A stretch of 30,798 nucleotides of DNA, from contig JBBHKE010001177.1 of assembly GCA_037447655.1 (NCBI GenBank), forward strand, positions 128,165 to 158,962. The letters are read 5' to 3'. Positions 10,148 to 21,100 of this stretch are shown one piece after another. The DNA comes from Zygnema cylindricum (Eukaryota > Streptophyta > Zygnematophyceae > Zygnematales > Zygnemataceae). Position 1 is the first letter of the stretch; each line of letters begins with the position of its first letter. Below the pieces are notes generated by a model, which was given only the letters and a program-made list of their open reading frames with translations, ran no database searches and was not told the DNA's origin. Position numbers and translations under genes: made by a program.

Positions 10148-10926
10148 GGGTATGTCCCCATGTGCATAAGTAAGAGTTTTTTCTGTCGTTTTCGTGTAAA
10201 ACTTAGCGCCGTACTGCCTAAGTTGCAACCGTACGAAAGAATCGCAAATTTGTAGAGTACAATTTGCGTCATCCTCAAACTTAGGATGTAAGAAAATTTG
10301 TCGTCTTGTGTTTTTCGACCCACTTCCACGAAAAAAAACGTCATCTTCAACCTTACGTTTAAAACACATGCGCGATGTGTTTTAAAAATAGGTATTTTCG
10401 ATAAACAAATAGGAACATATATTCGCACATGCCCTAATTTTCGAAAATTTTCAAACGATTTCCATGTACAAAGAAGAGTACAAAATTCGCTATGTTTTGT
10501 CTGTTTCCGTTCAATATGAGAAAGAAAGGTACACAATTTGTTTGGTTTTGTCCGTTTTCGTCCAGTAAGGATATTAATTTTTGCAGGGGTCTCGAAATTC
10601 CGATGCCATTTCACGTCGACCGGACAAGCAACGCCAAGGCAAAGCGCATCTTCGTCAACCGTGAAATTGCACAAGCTGGAAGGCAGTACGTCTACAATGT
10701 CACACCGTAAGACATGCGACGTCATAAGCAGTTCCAAAAAATAACGTGTGACCACAGATTGTAGACATTGACAACCGTCACAGGTATTGTCGACGTATAC
10801 AATCGTCACAAGCGTAAGTTAGGATTTCGTCCTTAGAGACATAGGGACACTTGAAAACCGGGTCCAGCGGATCCGCGCTAAAAACAAGCTAAGTTCGCTA
10901 AATTACAAGTACATGGGGACATGCCC
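10148..10926. mobile_element. Family B element B1 (Harbinger-type MITE, TTA target)
   Basis: Inverted ends GGGTATGTCCCCATG and CATGGGGACATGCCC, flanked by direct TTA at 10145-10147 and 10927-10929. A TTA/TAA duplication with GGG...CCC ends is typical of PIF/Harbinger-related (Tourist-like) elements. Length 779. It is nearly the same sequence as B2, in the opposite orientation. No transposase. It carries an exon-like block at about 10586-10708 (listed separately). Confidence 0.82.
10586..10708 (+). other. Exon-like block inside B1
   Basis: TTTTTGCAG precedes and GTAAGA follows a block that stays open as GLEIPMPFHVDR...AKAKR...AQAGRQYVYNVT. The same block with both splice signals is kept in B2 on the other strand. 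I do not recognise the peptide. It may be a captured host exon or chance. Confidence 0.4.
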
Positions 10927-10929
10927 TTA

Positions 10930-11413
10930 CTGCCAGTAAACGTGACCGTACGATTACTGGGAACGTCTAAAGGAAGGTTACCCTAATGCTAATTTGGGTC
11001 TTTGAAAAAAATATATGACGTTCGCAAACATGCTTACACTTGTACAAATCACACAAACCGTACACAAATCGTACGTTCACACTGTCGAAACGTGGTTGTT
11101 GGACGAATATGTGCGAACGTGATATTTGACAGCCTGATTTCATCCTCTTTTTAGAGCGCATAATCTCATGCGTCCGTGGCTACTAAAACTCATTAATTAT
11201 ACTTTTTCACTTAAAAGGTACAATTTTGTACTGTTTGACACCCACTATACACCACACTATTTAAATGACAACGTACTTTCGTTATTACACTAATTGGACA
11301 AAAACCCCTAAATGGTCTAAAGGAATAAACATAATAATTTATGTTATTTAATAATTTGGAAAAAAAAAGCGGGACCGAATTAGCGTTCAATACGTTAATA
11401 GCGATTGGCGGTG
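10930..11413. mobile_element. Family A element A4 (reverse orientation, left part disrupted)
   Basis: Right end CGTTAATAGCGATTGGCGGTG then TA (11414-11415). Going left, it aligns in reverse with A2 through AGCGGGAC, the 'CTTAAATAGAGTTGTGTACG' region, the CGCATGAGA...GTGCG region and TTTCAAAG, down to about 10975. Its other end is interrupted at or near the insertion site of B1. Confidence 0.65.
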
Positions 11414-11415
11414 TA

Positions 11416-11959
11416 CTGTACTGTAGCAGCCGTACTATAAGTAACCGTACAACACGAACGAAACTACCCAGACAATTCCAATCGTATTCGCACATTTGGA
11501 GTACAAAGTACTGTACAGTATTGGTTCAAAATTTCAGGTTTCATAACAAAACACACCGCCGAACAAACACAGAAGATTGTCCTTTTGAGGACATTGTCTT
11601 TGCTCTTGCCAGTAACAGTGCGAAAACCTTCCTATGGCAAGGATTTAGGACGTCGAGATGGTATGGACAATTTGATTTCCATGGCGGTCGAGATATGTTG
11701 TTGCTTCGGATTTGCTTCGGGTGTGTTTCTCCATATTATTACACGGTGTTTGTTAAAGGAGAGGGAACCTAGGAGCCCTCCACTTTGTACATTTGGTGCG
11801 TCTTTTATCGTGTGGCTTGTTACAGTACGGTTGCTTTACATGTGCAGGGTTCCTCCCTTTATAGATATGATATTAGAGTGGTGGATTAGTGTCATGTTCC
11901 ACAATTTCCCTTATCAGGTTACCACGGAGTATGTGGGGTCTATGACGGTCAGGCTCCTT
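11416..11959. other. Sequence between A4 and B2, unassigned
   Basis: A TACTGTACTGTA stretch, then about 500 bases with two overlapping open frames on the plus strand (to 11772 and to 11986). The second encodes a hydrophobic stretch (MILEWWISVMFHNFPYQVTT). Neither has a recognised domain, and the second runs into element B2. Probably non-coding or transposon remnant. Confidence 0.3.
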
Positions 11960-12066
11960 TTAGGGTATGTCCCCACGTACTTGTAACTCAACAAACTAAC
12001 TTTGTATTTTAGCGCTGATCCGCCGGAACCCGGTTTTCAAGTGTCCCTATGTGTGTAAGACTGTAA

Positions 12067-12521
12067 CATAGTTCAAAAGTAGGCGTTTTTATTGTAGGCC
12101 TTCGTAGGCGCCTTTATCGTAAGTTGTGTTATGGGCTTCTCATGTGATCTTCTTGAATCACTACTTTGATCAACGACTGTCCGATCCTCCAAATTTGACG
12201 ATTGTCCTATCGTAAGTTGTGTTATGGGCTTTTCATGTGATCTTCTTAGATCGCTACTTTTACCAGCGACCGTCCGATCGTCCAAATATGACGGTTTAAA
12301 TAAAAAATACCTCAAAACTCACAGAAAAATATTTTTTTGTCCAAATGTTTTTCAAAATTTAGGCATGACGTTTAATTCTCTATCGATCGATGTGCAACTC
12401 AACCCTGTTACTTTTTTTTTTTCATTTTGACCAATACAATATGGGTCTTAAGGTCATATTGTATGTTTTGCTTACAATAGGCATATTGTATGGGCGTACT
12501 TTCACCTACTTTTGAACTATG
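12067..12521. mobile_element. Element C nested inside B2
   Basis: Perfect 17-bp inverted ends CATAGTTCAAAAGTAGG and CCTACTTTTGAACTATG. Comparison with B1 shows it interrupts an otherwise continuous B sequence. GTGTGTAAG (12051-12059) and GTCTGTAAG (12522-12530) flank it with one mismatch, a possible 9-bp target duplication of Mutator type, though seven extra bases sit inside the left copy. No coding content. Confidence 0.7.
12115..12296. repeat. 93-bp tandem duplication inside element C
   Basis: TATCGTAAGTTGTGTTATGG at 12115 repeats at 12208. Both copies continue through CATGTGATCTTCTT...CGAC(T/C)GTCCGATC(C/G)TCCAAAT with about a dozen differences. The open frame on the minus strand here (repeated SHEKPITQLTI) only reflects the duplication. 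Confidence 0.85.
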
Positions 12522-13216
12522 GTCTGTAAGGACGAAATCGTAACTTACGATTGTGACGATTGTATACGTCGACAATACTTGTGACGGTTGTCAACGTCTA
12601 CAATCTGTGGTCGCACGGTTTTCTTTGGAATTTCTTGTGACGTCGCATGTCTTACCGTGACATTGTAGACGTACCGCCTTCCAGCCTGTGCCGTTTCACG
12701 GTTGAAGACGAGGCGCTTTGCCTTTGCGTCTCCTATCCGGTTGACGTGAAATGGCATCGGAATTTGAAGACCCCTGCAAAAAAGAAATCCGTACTGGACG
12801 AAAACGGACAAATCCAAACAAATTGTGTACTTTTCTTCGTCGTATTCGAACGGAGACGGACAAAACATAGCGACTTCCGTACTTTCCTTTGCCTTTGAAA
12901 ATCGTGTGAAATACTTCGAAAATTACGGCACGTGTGAAAATGTGTTCCTATTTGTTTATGTAAAATCCCTAGTTTTAAAACACATCGCGCATGTGTTTTA
13001 AAGATAAGGTTGAAGATGACGTTTTTTGTCGTCGAAGTGGGTCGAAAAACACAAGACGACAATTTTTCGTACATCCTAAGTTCGAGGGTGACGCGAATTG
13101 TACTCTACAAATTTGCGATTCCTTCGTACGGTTGGAACTTAGGCAGTACGACGCTAAGTTTTACAGGAAAACGACAGAAAAGAACCCTTACTTATGCAAA
13201 TGGGGACATACCCTTA

Positions 13217-13594
13217 GGGGAGCTAAGTTATGTCAGGGCTCAGGTTGATAGCTTTGTTCAACTTTGGGGTGCTTTATTTTATTTTTTCGTAACTTTAATT
13301 GTCTATTATGCTTTTCATTTTGTTTTTGTATGTTCACAGTTTCTTGCATCTTGATCCCGTGTGACATATTCACCTTCTTTTAGTTCTTTTTCCAATTTTG
13401 AACTCTTATCATTTGCCATCACGCATTTGAAAACTAAGGCTATTATTCCTTTTTCGAATGGTTATGTCCAATCACCAAAGCACGAGCATAGAAAAATACC
13501 AAGCAAAATGTTCTTTAACTTGCGCTAACCTCAATGTGGGATCAATCAAAAAGACGCCTAAAATTTGAATTTGCCCTTATGATGAAAATAAACA
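13217..13594. other. No feature seen
   Basis: AT-rich DNA without an open frame of note, repeat end or recognisable motif. It lies between element B2 and element D. Confidence 0.4.
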
Positions 13595-13601
13595 TTTTTT
13601 C

Positions 13602-13748
13602 AGCCACTTAAACATATTTCTCCATGCACACGTGTCCGTGCTATGATTGGAGGCCACCAATGGGAAGGTGAGAACTTTGCCTTTCAATCAGAACCGTCAG
13701 ATTTCCAATTTGACAAGTGTGCACAGAGAAAAGATGTTTTAAGTGGCT
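13602..13748. mobile_element. Family D element, complete short copy
   Basis: Inverted ends AGCCACTTAAACAT and ATGTTTTAAGTGGCT enclose 147 bp. The pairing extends outward into TTTTT/AAAAA and inward to TTTCTC/GAGAAA. The interior CAATCAGAACCGTCAGATTTCCAA matches the copies near 5270 and 8335. Confidence 0.75.
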
Positions 13749-13769
13749 AAAAAGGCATCAACACTAAGT

Positions 13770-14427
13770 GATTCACAGTGTAGTTTCAACTTGCTGTGTA
13801 CTCACGTCACATGATTTGACCAATCATTTTTTAGGTTCATATATTCCCACACTACCAGCGTTTCGGAAGTAATCATAATTTTTGGGTAATGCCTATGAAC
13901 ACCCCTCTTTCTCGGCTTCGTTTTGCCTAAAACTCTCACATCACAACAACGAGCAGATATAACCATTTTTTTTTAACCTATTCTAAGACATGCACATTCA
14001 AAAAAAAATTTACCGAAATGAAGAAGAACCAAAACATAAACAATAAAATGGCAATTTATCTTCTCAATTGAGAAAGAATATAGAAACAATATCCGTTTGT
14101 GCAACAACTACACCCAGGATCCCTACGCTAAACTAAACTAATCATCTACAATTCATTTGAAAACTGTTTAACATTGAATTTTTGAACTACTAGTACGAAC
14201 TTCCAGTATGAAAAAAAACCCGAGAACATCCTGGAAATTTCCCAAACTAAAAGCTCCATGCGGTTCACAAATTTACGGACCCGTCGTAGCGGGCTCTTCG
14301 TATATGAGAGGGCCAAATGTCTCATCAAAATTGCAAGGAGATATAAAATCTCCTTTCCAATAATCTCTTTAAAGTGCATAATTGCATATTACCCCGCAGC
14401 AACATTTGTCAATTAATGCTTGTAAAT
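13770..14427. other. 3' flank of the DGDG synthase gene, no further gene seen
   Basis: AT-rich. A 77-codon frame on the minus strand (14379-14146) has no recognisable domain and follows the proposed stop codon at 14428, so it is probably 3' UTR or flank. Confidence 0.35.
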
Positions 14428-14476
14428 TTAGTCCTCCAAAATACCCAGAATGTCATCATCTCTGAAAAGGACATAC
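14428..14476 (-). CDS. DGD1: DGD probable terminal exon
   Basis: Acceptor TATGCAG|GTATG on the minus strand. Encodes YVLFRDDDILGILED and TAA. It resembles HYVLTGNDFLRLCTG near the C-terminus of Arabidopsis DGD1. Short, so moderate confidence. Arabidopsis DGD1 continues about 35 residues further. Confidence 0.55.
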
Positions 14477-15339
14477 CTGCATACAGAAAACAACTTGAAA
14501 GAGGTTAACATAAAGTATGTCATAAGAAATATATAGCTATTGAAAACAAGCATGCAGCCCAACATCTACAAAATACTGAAAATTAACACCAAACACATTA
14601 GCGTTAGGAAAGTACAAACCAAAACGTTCAACAGAATCAAGCTCCTTAATCAAAAACAACAAGTCAAAAGGAAAGAAGACAAATGAGTTGACTTCCAAAA
14701 CAAACGTTATGACAGCTTATGAAGTTGCCAAAATGTAAAAGACATTCAATTATTTTTTATATACAGAGAAACCAATCATTCACACAACAGAAAAACCACT
14801 ACTCTAGCCCATGCAGAGTGTAGAAAAAGCAAATGCTCAGTTGAATAGAACTACCAGAAAAAATCAAAAAAGAGCACAATCACCATCAGCTCTGAAAAAC
14901 AGGAAATTCACCTGGAACAGATTGGCTTTCATGGACTAAATATTTTTACTTGAATATGTCAGTCCTTAACGATATTTGATAGATATTAGTAGAGTGCAAT
15001 ACATTCCAATGTTGGTTGACACACAAGAGCAGTCAAATGAGTAACAAGCATTTACTATCAATTTACTTACAAAAAAACACATGATGTGAGATATCCAAAA
15101 ATGCTTATGAAGTGAGATAACCTACAAACTCTAGACTAGACACATGCTATAATAAATAACGACTAAGCAAAGGAAGAACATTCTTTGAAACTAGATAAGC
15201 ATTCCCTTTCCTCGCAGTGGGAGTTTTAGCACCGAAGATTTTAAATATACCGACCGAGAGGGCTACATAAAAAATAATTTCAGCAACAATACACAAAAGC
15301 TTGTAGCCTTGGCACATATAGCCAAACAAATGAGTTCAG

Positions 15340-15419
<80 letters not shown>

Positions 15420-18144
15420 CCTTCTCTCCTTTTTAGTATTTTCTCTCAATATTTTGTGATCGCGATCTATGAAAATAGTTCACAAATTGGACATTGCTCC
15501 TGTCCAGATTTAAATTGTCTTCATGTTGAAGCGCAAAAAACGATAATAAAATTAATTGTAATATTAACAATAACAGCTGTTGAAACAAGAAAAGTAGTAA
15601 CAAGAATAATTACTCGACAAAATTTTCTTACCATTTCCAAGAAACCAAATAGAAATCACAGTAATAAAAACAAAAATAACACAACTATAACAGTAAAAGA
15701 ACAAAACAAAAATTACTATAAGAAAAACAATAGCAATAGCCATGACAATAACAATAACAACAACAATAACGATAACGATAACGATAACAAAAACAAAAAC
15801 AAAAACCATAACGATAACGATAGCGATAACTATAACCATAACAATACCAATGACAATAACAATAACAATAACAATAACAACAACAACAACAATAACAATA
15901 CCAATACCAATAACAATAACAAAGACGATAACAACGACAATGACAATAACAATAACAATAACAACCACAATCACAATCACAACAACCACCACAAGAACAA
16001 TCACAATATCGAAAATGAAACCTATAGTAAGAACTTAAGTAAATTGATAAAGTCACTCTCACCGCTTCCCAAGTAAGCAATCGTTTTTGCTCCGCTCTTA
16101 AGGGCAAAGGCTCCCTTTTCATAGCTCTCAAAAGGGCCGTGGAAAAGGCCACTGTCCCATACAAAAAGAAACCAGGAAAATATAAAAGGACATATTCCCA
16201 CCAAGTTTCTCTGATCTCTGAAATTTGGAAAAAAACTGAGAGAAAACCACTTCAATGTTTCGTTGCTATGGTCAAACTCAATATAGGAAAATACTTCTTT
16301 ACAGATACTTGTTACTAATTTGGGACATGTTTTATTAGGAACATTTTAGTTGGAAACAAATAAATTCAGGGAGGGTGTTTACCTACTGCCAGAAATTTGT
16401 TTTAAAACAGTTAAACAATCATTTTGATTAAGCTAGATATTAGTTAATAAATTCGAATACTGGAAAGAAATGAAGCCTTAGAGTTTACTAATATTATAAA
16501 AGAAATTTGTGAAATGATCTGGTTGCAGAATGCAGTCAAACCATTTTTTTTTTCCAATCACATTCTGACGCAAAACCTTGCGAGTCTGAACGTATTGAAT
16601 AAAAAATTAACATGCTTTAATTTATATCTATATCGATATATAAACTAATTTTAAATCTATACTCATATCCATATCCATATCCACATATCCATTGTATTTG
16701 TATTTGTGCTTGTACTTGTCCTTTGAACTTGTACTGTATATTTGTACTTTGAACTTGTACTTTATATTTGTACTTTGAACTTGTACTTTGTAATTGTACC
16801 GCTTGTACTCGCACTTGTACTTGTATTTATACCACATTGTTGATGTCACTTACTGGGTTTGAGGTAATCGTACACAATACAGTTTTCAGGGAAATTGTCC
16901 CTAAAGAACTCGTTGGAGGGATGATCAGCCACCACCTGAGAGAGAGGGAGAGGGATAGCGAGAGGAGCGAATGAGGGAGGGAGAGGGAGGGAGGGAGAGA
17001 GTGAGAGGGGGAGAGGAGGAGAGGAGAGGGGAAGAAAGAAAGGGAGAGATGGAGAGGAAGAGGGAGTGAGGGGGAGAGAAAAAGAGTGAGAGAGAAAGTG
17101 TGTGAGAGAAAGAGGGAGAGAGAGAAAGAACAGCCAACAAAAAAAATCATACTCTAAAGACAAAAATCTTCCAATCTGTCAGGACATGACATTCACCAAA
17201 ACATATCCTGATTATCTCCAACTCATTTAGAGGGAGGGAAAGAGAGAGGAAGAGGGAGAGGTAGAGAGAGAAGGAGAAAGAGAAGGAGAGGGAAAGGTAG
17301 AGGGAGAAAAAATGTCTTACCACAATCTTTCCCATGGCGAGAGCCTCGGCAGTTGTGGTACAGAGAACGTCACTCACACTGGGATTGATAAATACTTTGT
17401 ACCTAAAAACACATACAAAAAAGTTAAACATAGGGCCAGAAAAACAAGAAAAAACAAAAAGGCACAAAAAAAAAAACCCGAAAAAAACAGGCTCAAAATA
17501 GCGAAAAAAGGCCCACAAACAAAAAGGGCCACAAAAAAAAGGACCCGGAAAAAAAAGGGCCATAAAATAAAAAGGGTCATCTACAAAAATGCTGTCCACC
17601 AAATTTGCAACCATAATTAGGTCAAAATTTCTCATGGGAACAAGTGACTCTTTGTCAGTTAAATTGAAAATAAATGAAAAGCAGACAACTGAAAAAAAAA
17701 AAAAAAAGAGAAAATAGGAAAAAATAAACTCACTTTTGCAGAAGTGGGTCAGCATGGTCCTTCTTCCCATGGAAATACATCGGCAAATTGTGACTGCAAT
17801 AATAATAAAAAAAAACCCCAATTCCCAATCCCCCAATATCCCAACTTCCAATTTCACAGTCGGGATTTTTCTCTTTTCCATAGAGCTTGCACTGTTACCA
17901 TAATTAGTGTGGATTCTTTTGTTCAAAGGTTATTTCCACGACTTCCCCTATTCCAGCCTCATTTTTCCTCTGTGATATTTCGGGATCGGATGCGGTCCAC
18001 TTTAATTATTTGATCTCACAATTCGTGTTAAAATGCTGTTAACTTAAGACCAAAAAACAAGAGTTGTCCACACTAATTACAGAAGATGGTTTGGTTTCCG
18101 AATATCCTGTACTTAGGAATTCTATAAGAAGAGAGAAAAAGAGG

Positions 18145-18194
<50 letters not shown>

Positions 18195-21100
18195 TAGAGA
18201 GAGTGAGAGAGTCTAGGCTCAATTTAGGACCCACGATGCTTAAAACAAAAGATGGGTGAAAAAACATGAAATATGGGGAAAAAAAAATACCTCGATGAGA
18301 AGTTCATGACTTCCTCCTCATCAAACCCACTTCCGTAAACATCAACCCTTGTTTCAATTGTCTCTTTCTCCACACTGTTTATGGTTGAAGCTCCATTGAC
18401 CCCATTGGTGACTCCATTTCCCAAAGGACTATGAGAAACATTGTGACTTCCAACACCATTGAGGGAAGAAGGAGAGGATGAGAGGTCGAGGGAGGAGGAA
18501 GAATCCTCGCTTCTCGAGAAGCCATAGTTTTGACAGTGAAGTAAAAGGAGGTCACAAAGTTCACGATATCCTTTCCCCCAAAGAACCTGTCAAACAAAAA
18601 AATCCCCCAAAGACCTGAAAATTTCCATGGCAACCATATATAAAAAGATATATCCTTAATTCTTTAGAAGCGAGGGTGGATGGCAAACTACTGTTGTTGA
18701 ATTATGAATTGTCAACCACTTTCAGACGTATGTAGGTCAAATAATCTTGTGTAAACTGTTAAGTCTTACACCTAGTTTCAGTACCGTAGTACCCACCCAG
18801 TTCAATTCAAAGGCGGTTCAATAATTACTAAATTGAACCTTATCAATTGAACATCAAATTTCAGAGTTTTACGGGATTTAAACCTGGCTCCATGAAATTT
18901 TATTAATGATGAACTAAAGAAAGGATACATACTATTCAACCGTTAGTGATCTCACGGTTAGACTTTGGTTGACGGAAGAGACAAAAACCCGTTTCGGTAA
19001 GGTACCGGTATCGATGCCTATATCATGCTCTTTAACTTGTAATTTGAAAATTCTGATGTAGCCTGTCGACGGTTTTGAACTTGGACCGCAACAACATCAT
19101 TAAAATAGTTAAACTGGCCTGAACCCTAATTAATTAAAGTTAATAGAGGTGGCCGGGTGGGTACTACGGCATTCACAAAAAAGTTTCAGTATTCCGTGGA
19201 TATTGATGTGCCAATAAGAGTTGCCTCAAATAATTGCATCACTATTTCCCATGATGCATTCACCTCAAACTTAGGCAAACCATAAGAAGATTCTTAATTG
19301 CCTCAAACAATTCCAGGCCTCTTAGTAGTTTATCCCATAACTGTTTATGTAGTGGAAAGTATATTTGTTACTGGTTCCCAAAAACCTTAGAGAGGTATAG
19401 AAGGCTATGTTGCCAGGGTTAAGTAGCTCAACTTAGTATTGGATTCCAGAATATCTACGCTAAAGAATCTATAAATGGAAACAGGGAGAGAGAGAAATTT
19501 CAGTAAAATCAAATTTAGTGCACAAAAAGAACGAGAAAAAGAGAAGTGCCATTTAGGTCAAGTCCTGTATACAAGCAGGGAGAGGGAGGGAGAAAACGAG
19601 AGGGGCAGGGTGCCAGTTGAACACTTGAAGACGCGACCCAACTAGGAATGCATGATGCACGATGAGAGAGAGGAAGAAAATTATCAAGGAAAACGAATTT
19701 TGAGGTTTGAGGTATGATTTTGAGAATTTTTTTTTTTTATTGTTTTTTTTTTAATTAATTTATTTATTTTATTTATTTTTGAGATTATTGAGGTTGTTTT
19801 GACTCACACCTTCCCGATAAAATAACATCCTTCACGAGTTTCCCCACCTTGATTGTCCACCAAAAATTGGGGTGACACCTGTCACAAACCCATAACGTCA
19901 AATTGGTAATTTATTCTCTGAGGGTGAAACAAAATAATAACCCGCATTCCTTCTAAGGGATAGTGTTGAGTGCTTACGACCATTCTATTTTGCTGAATAA
20001 TAACAACTTGCAACAATAAAAAAAACTCATAGGAGAACCACATTTCAAAAATTGACTAACTTTTTGTGAAATTACAGTGTTTGTATGGATTTTGGTTGTA
20101 CAGTAACCAAAACCCTCTGTACAGTAACCGACGAGAGAAAAATGAGAATATTTTACTGTCAGTGTTTTACTCTTAACAAAAAGGACAAAAAATAAGAGTA
20201 CATGAATAATTGGAGCCAAGAGCATGTGTAAAATATTTTATTTTTGTTAACGCAATTTTCTTCATTGCTTCCTTTTGGTATTTATTTTACGGTTAAGAAA
20301 GCATACTCTTACAGTTAAGAAATAAGACTATTTGTGTTGTTAAAGTAAATAGGTATCTGTACGTTTTTCGGTCAATTTCATCTGTACTTTATTTTTTCCT
20401 TTTTGCTTTGTGGGTAAAGAGTCGACAGTGTAATTCCCCTATCAGATATGAAAGTATCAACACTAAGTTCCATTACGCACTAAAAAAATTCACCTAAAAG
20501 CCTTCTTGGATTCTCATTTTAAACAGAATATGATTCATAAGATGTGCGGATTGCAGTTATTTAGCTAACAATGTAGCAATAACAAACGCATATCGAGTTA
20601 ATCTTCCTCAAAAAAACAAAAAAGAGGAACAAAATAGAGAAACGAAAAATAAAAAAGAAAATAAAAAATAAAAAAATGTGCTCACCCCATGGACATTGCA
20701 CACAATGGAGTCGGCAAATTTTTGAACTGCAGCTGAAAGACGTATCACAAGGTGACAGTTGGCACGTCCCACGAGCCAATTAAAAACACCCACAAATTTG
20801 GCAGTTATAGGCCCCCCATGGACAAGGTCTCTTTTTATATACTCGATGTAATTAGTGTGGGCAATTCCCACCGACCGATTAAACTTGATTCGCCATTTGG
20901 GACCTACAAAATGGTACCTGAAAAACAAGAAAAGCACGTTGTACTCAATAGAATGTATTAGATTATTGCACTAACAATAATTAGAGCGGACTCACTAAGT
21001 GTAAAGTCGGGAAAATTAGTAAAGATTTAGTCCGAGTCGATATGATTAGTGTGAGCAATTTCCACCGACCACACCAGTTTTATTTGACATTTTGGACTCG

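Larger units (their letters stand above)
11963..13213. mobile_element. Family B element B2, inverted relative to B1, with nested insertion
   Basis: Ends GGGTATGTCCCCACG and GGGGACATACCC, flanked by TTA at 11960-11962 and 13214-13216. Apart from a 460-470 bp insertion (element C) it aligns with the reverse complement of B1 end to end. Without the insertion it is about 785 bp, close to the 779 of B1. The exon-like block lies at about 12655-12777 on the minus strand. Confidence 0.8.

Noticed and set aside
10141-10809. 222-codon minus-strand frame in element B1
   Set aside because: It spans the whole transposable element and is not kept open in B2. The shorter sense block with splice signals is better conserved.
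11341-11986. Two overlapping plus-strand frames of 143 and 133 codons
   Set aside because: They begin or end inside elements A4 and B2 and show no recognisable domain.
14570-14660. Minus-strand segment ELDSVERFGLYFP as a candidate for the missing DGD exon
   Set aside because: Residues ELD and ERF occur in the wrong order relative to ATxRF...ELD, and the flanking splice sites do not give a matching phase.
15425-15580. Minus-strand segment LNLDRSNVQFVNYFHRSRSQ as a DGD C-terminal exon
   Set aside because: Phase-compatible with an upstream acceptor but similarity to the DGD tail is too weak, and it begins with a poly-Leu/Ile stretch from the repeat.
15309-16076. 255-codon open frame (poly Ser-Leu, then poly-Asn/Asp) on the plus strand
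   Set aside because: It is a product of the (TC)n and AAC/GAT microsatellites and lies antisense to DGD introns. Several frames are open through the same repeat.
17147-17926. 259-codon open frame on the minus strand
   Set aside because: It runs through introns. Only the exon 9 and exon 8 regions are supported by family similarity and splice sites, and exon 8 is in a different frame.
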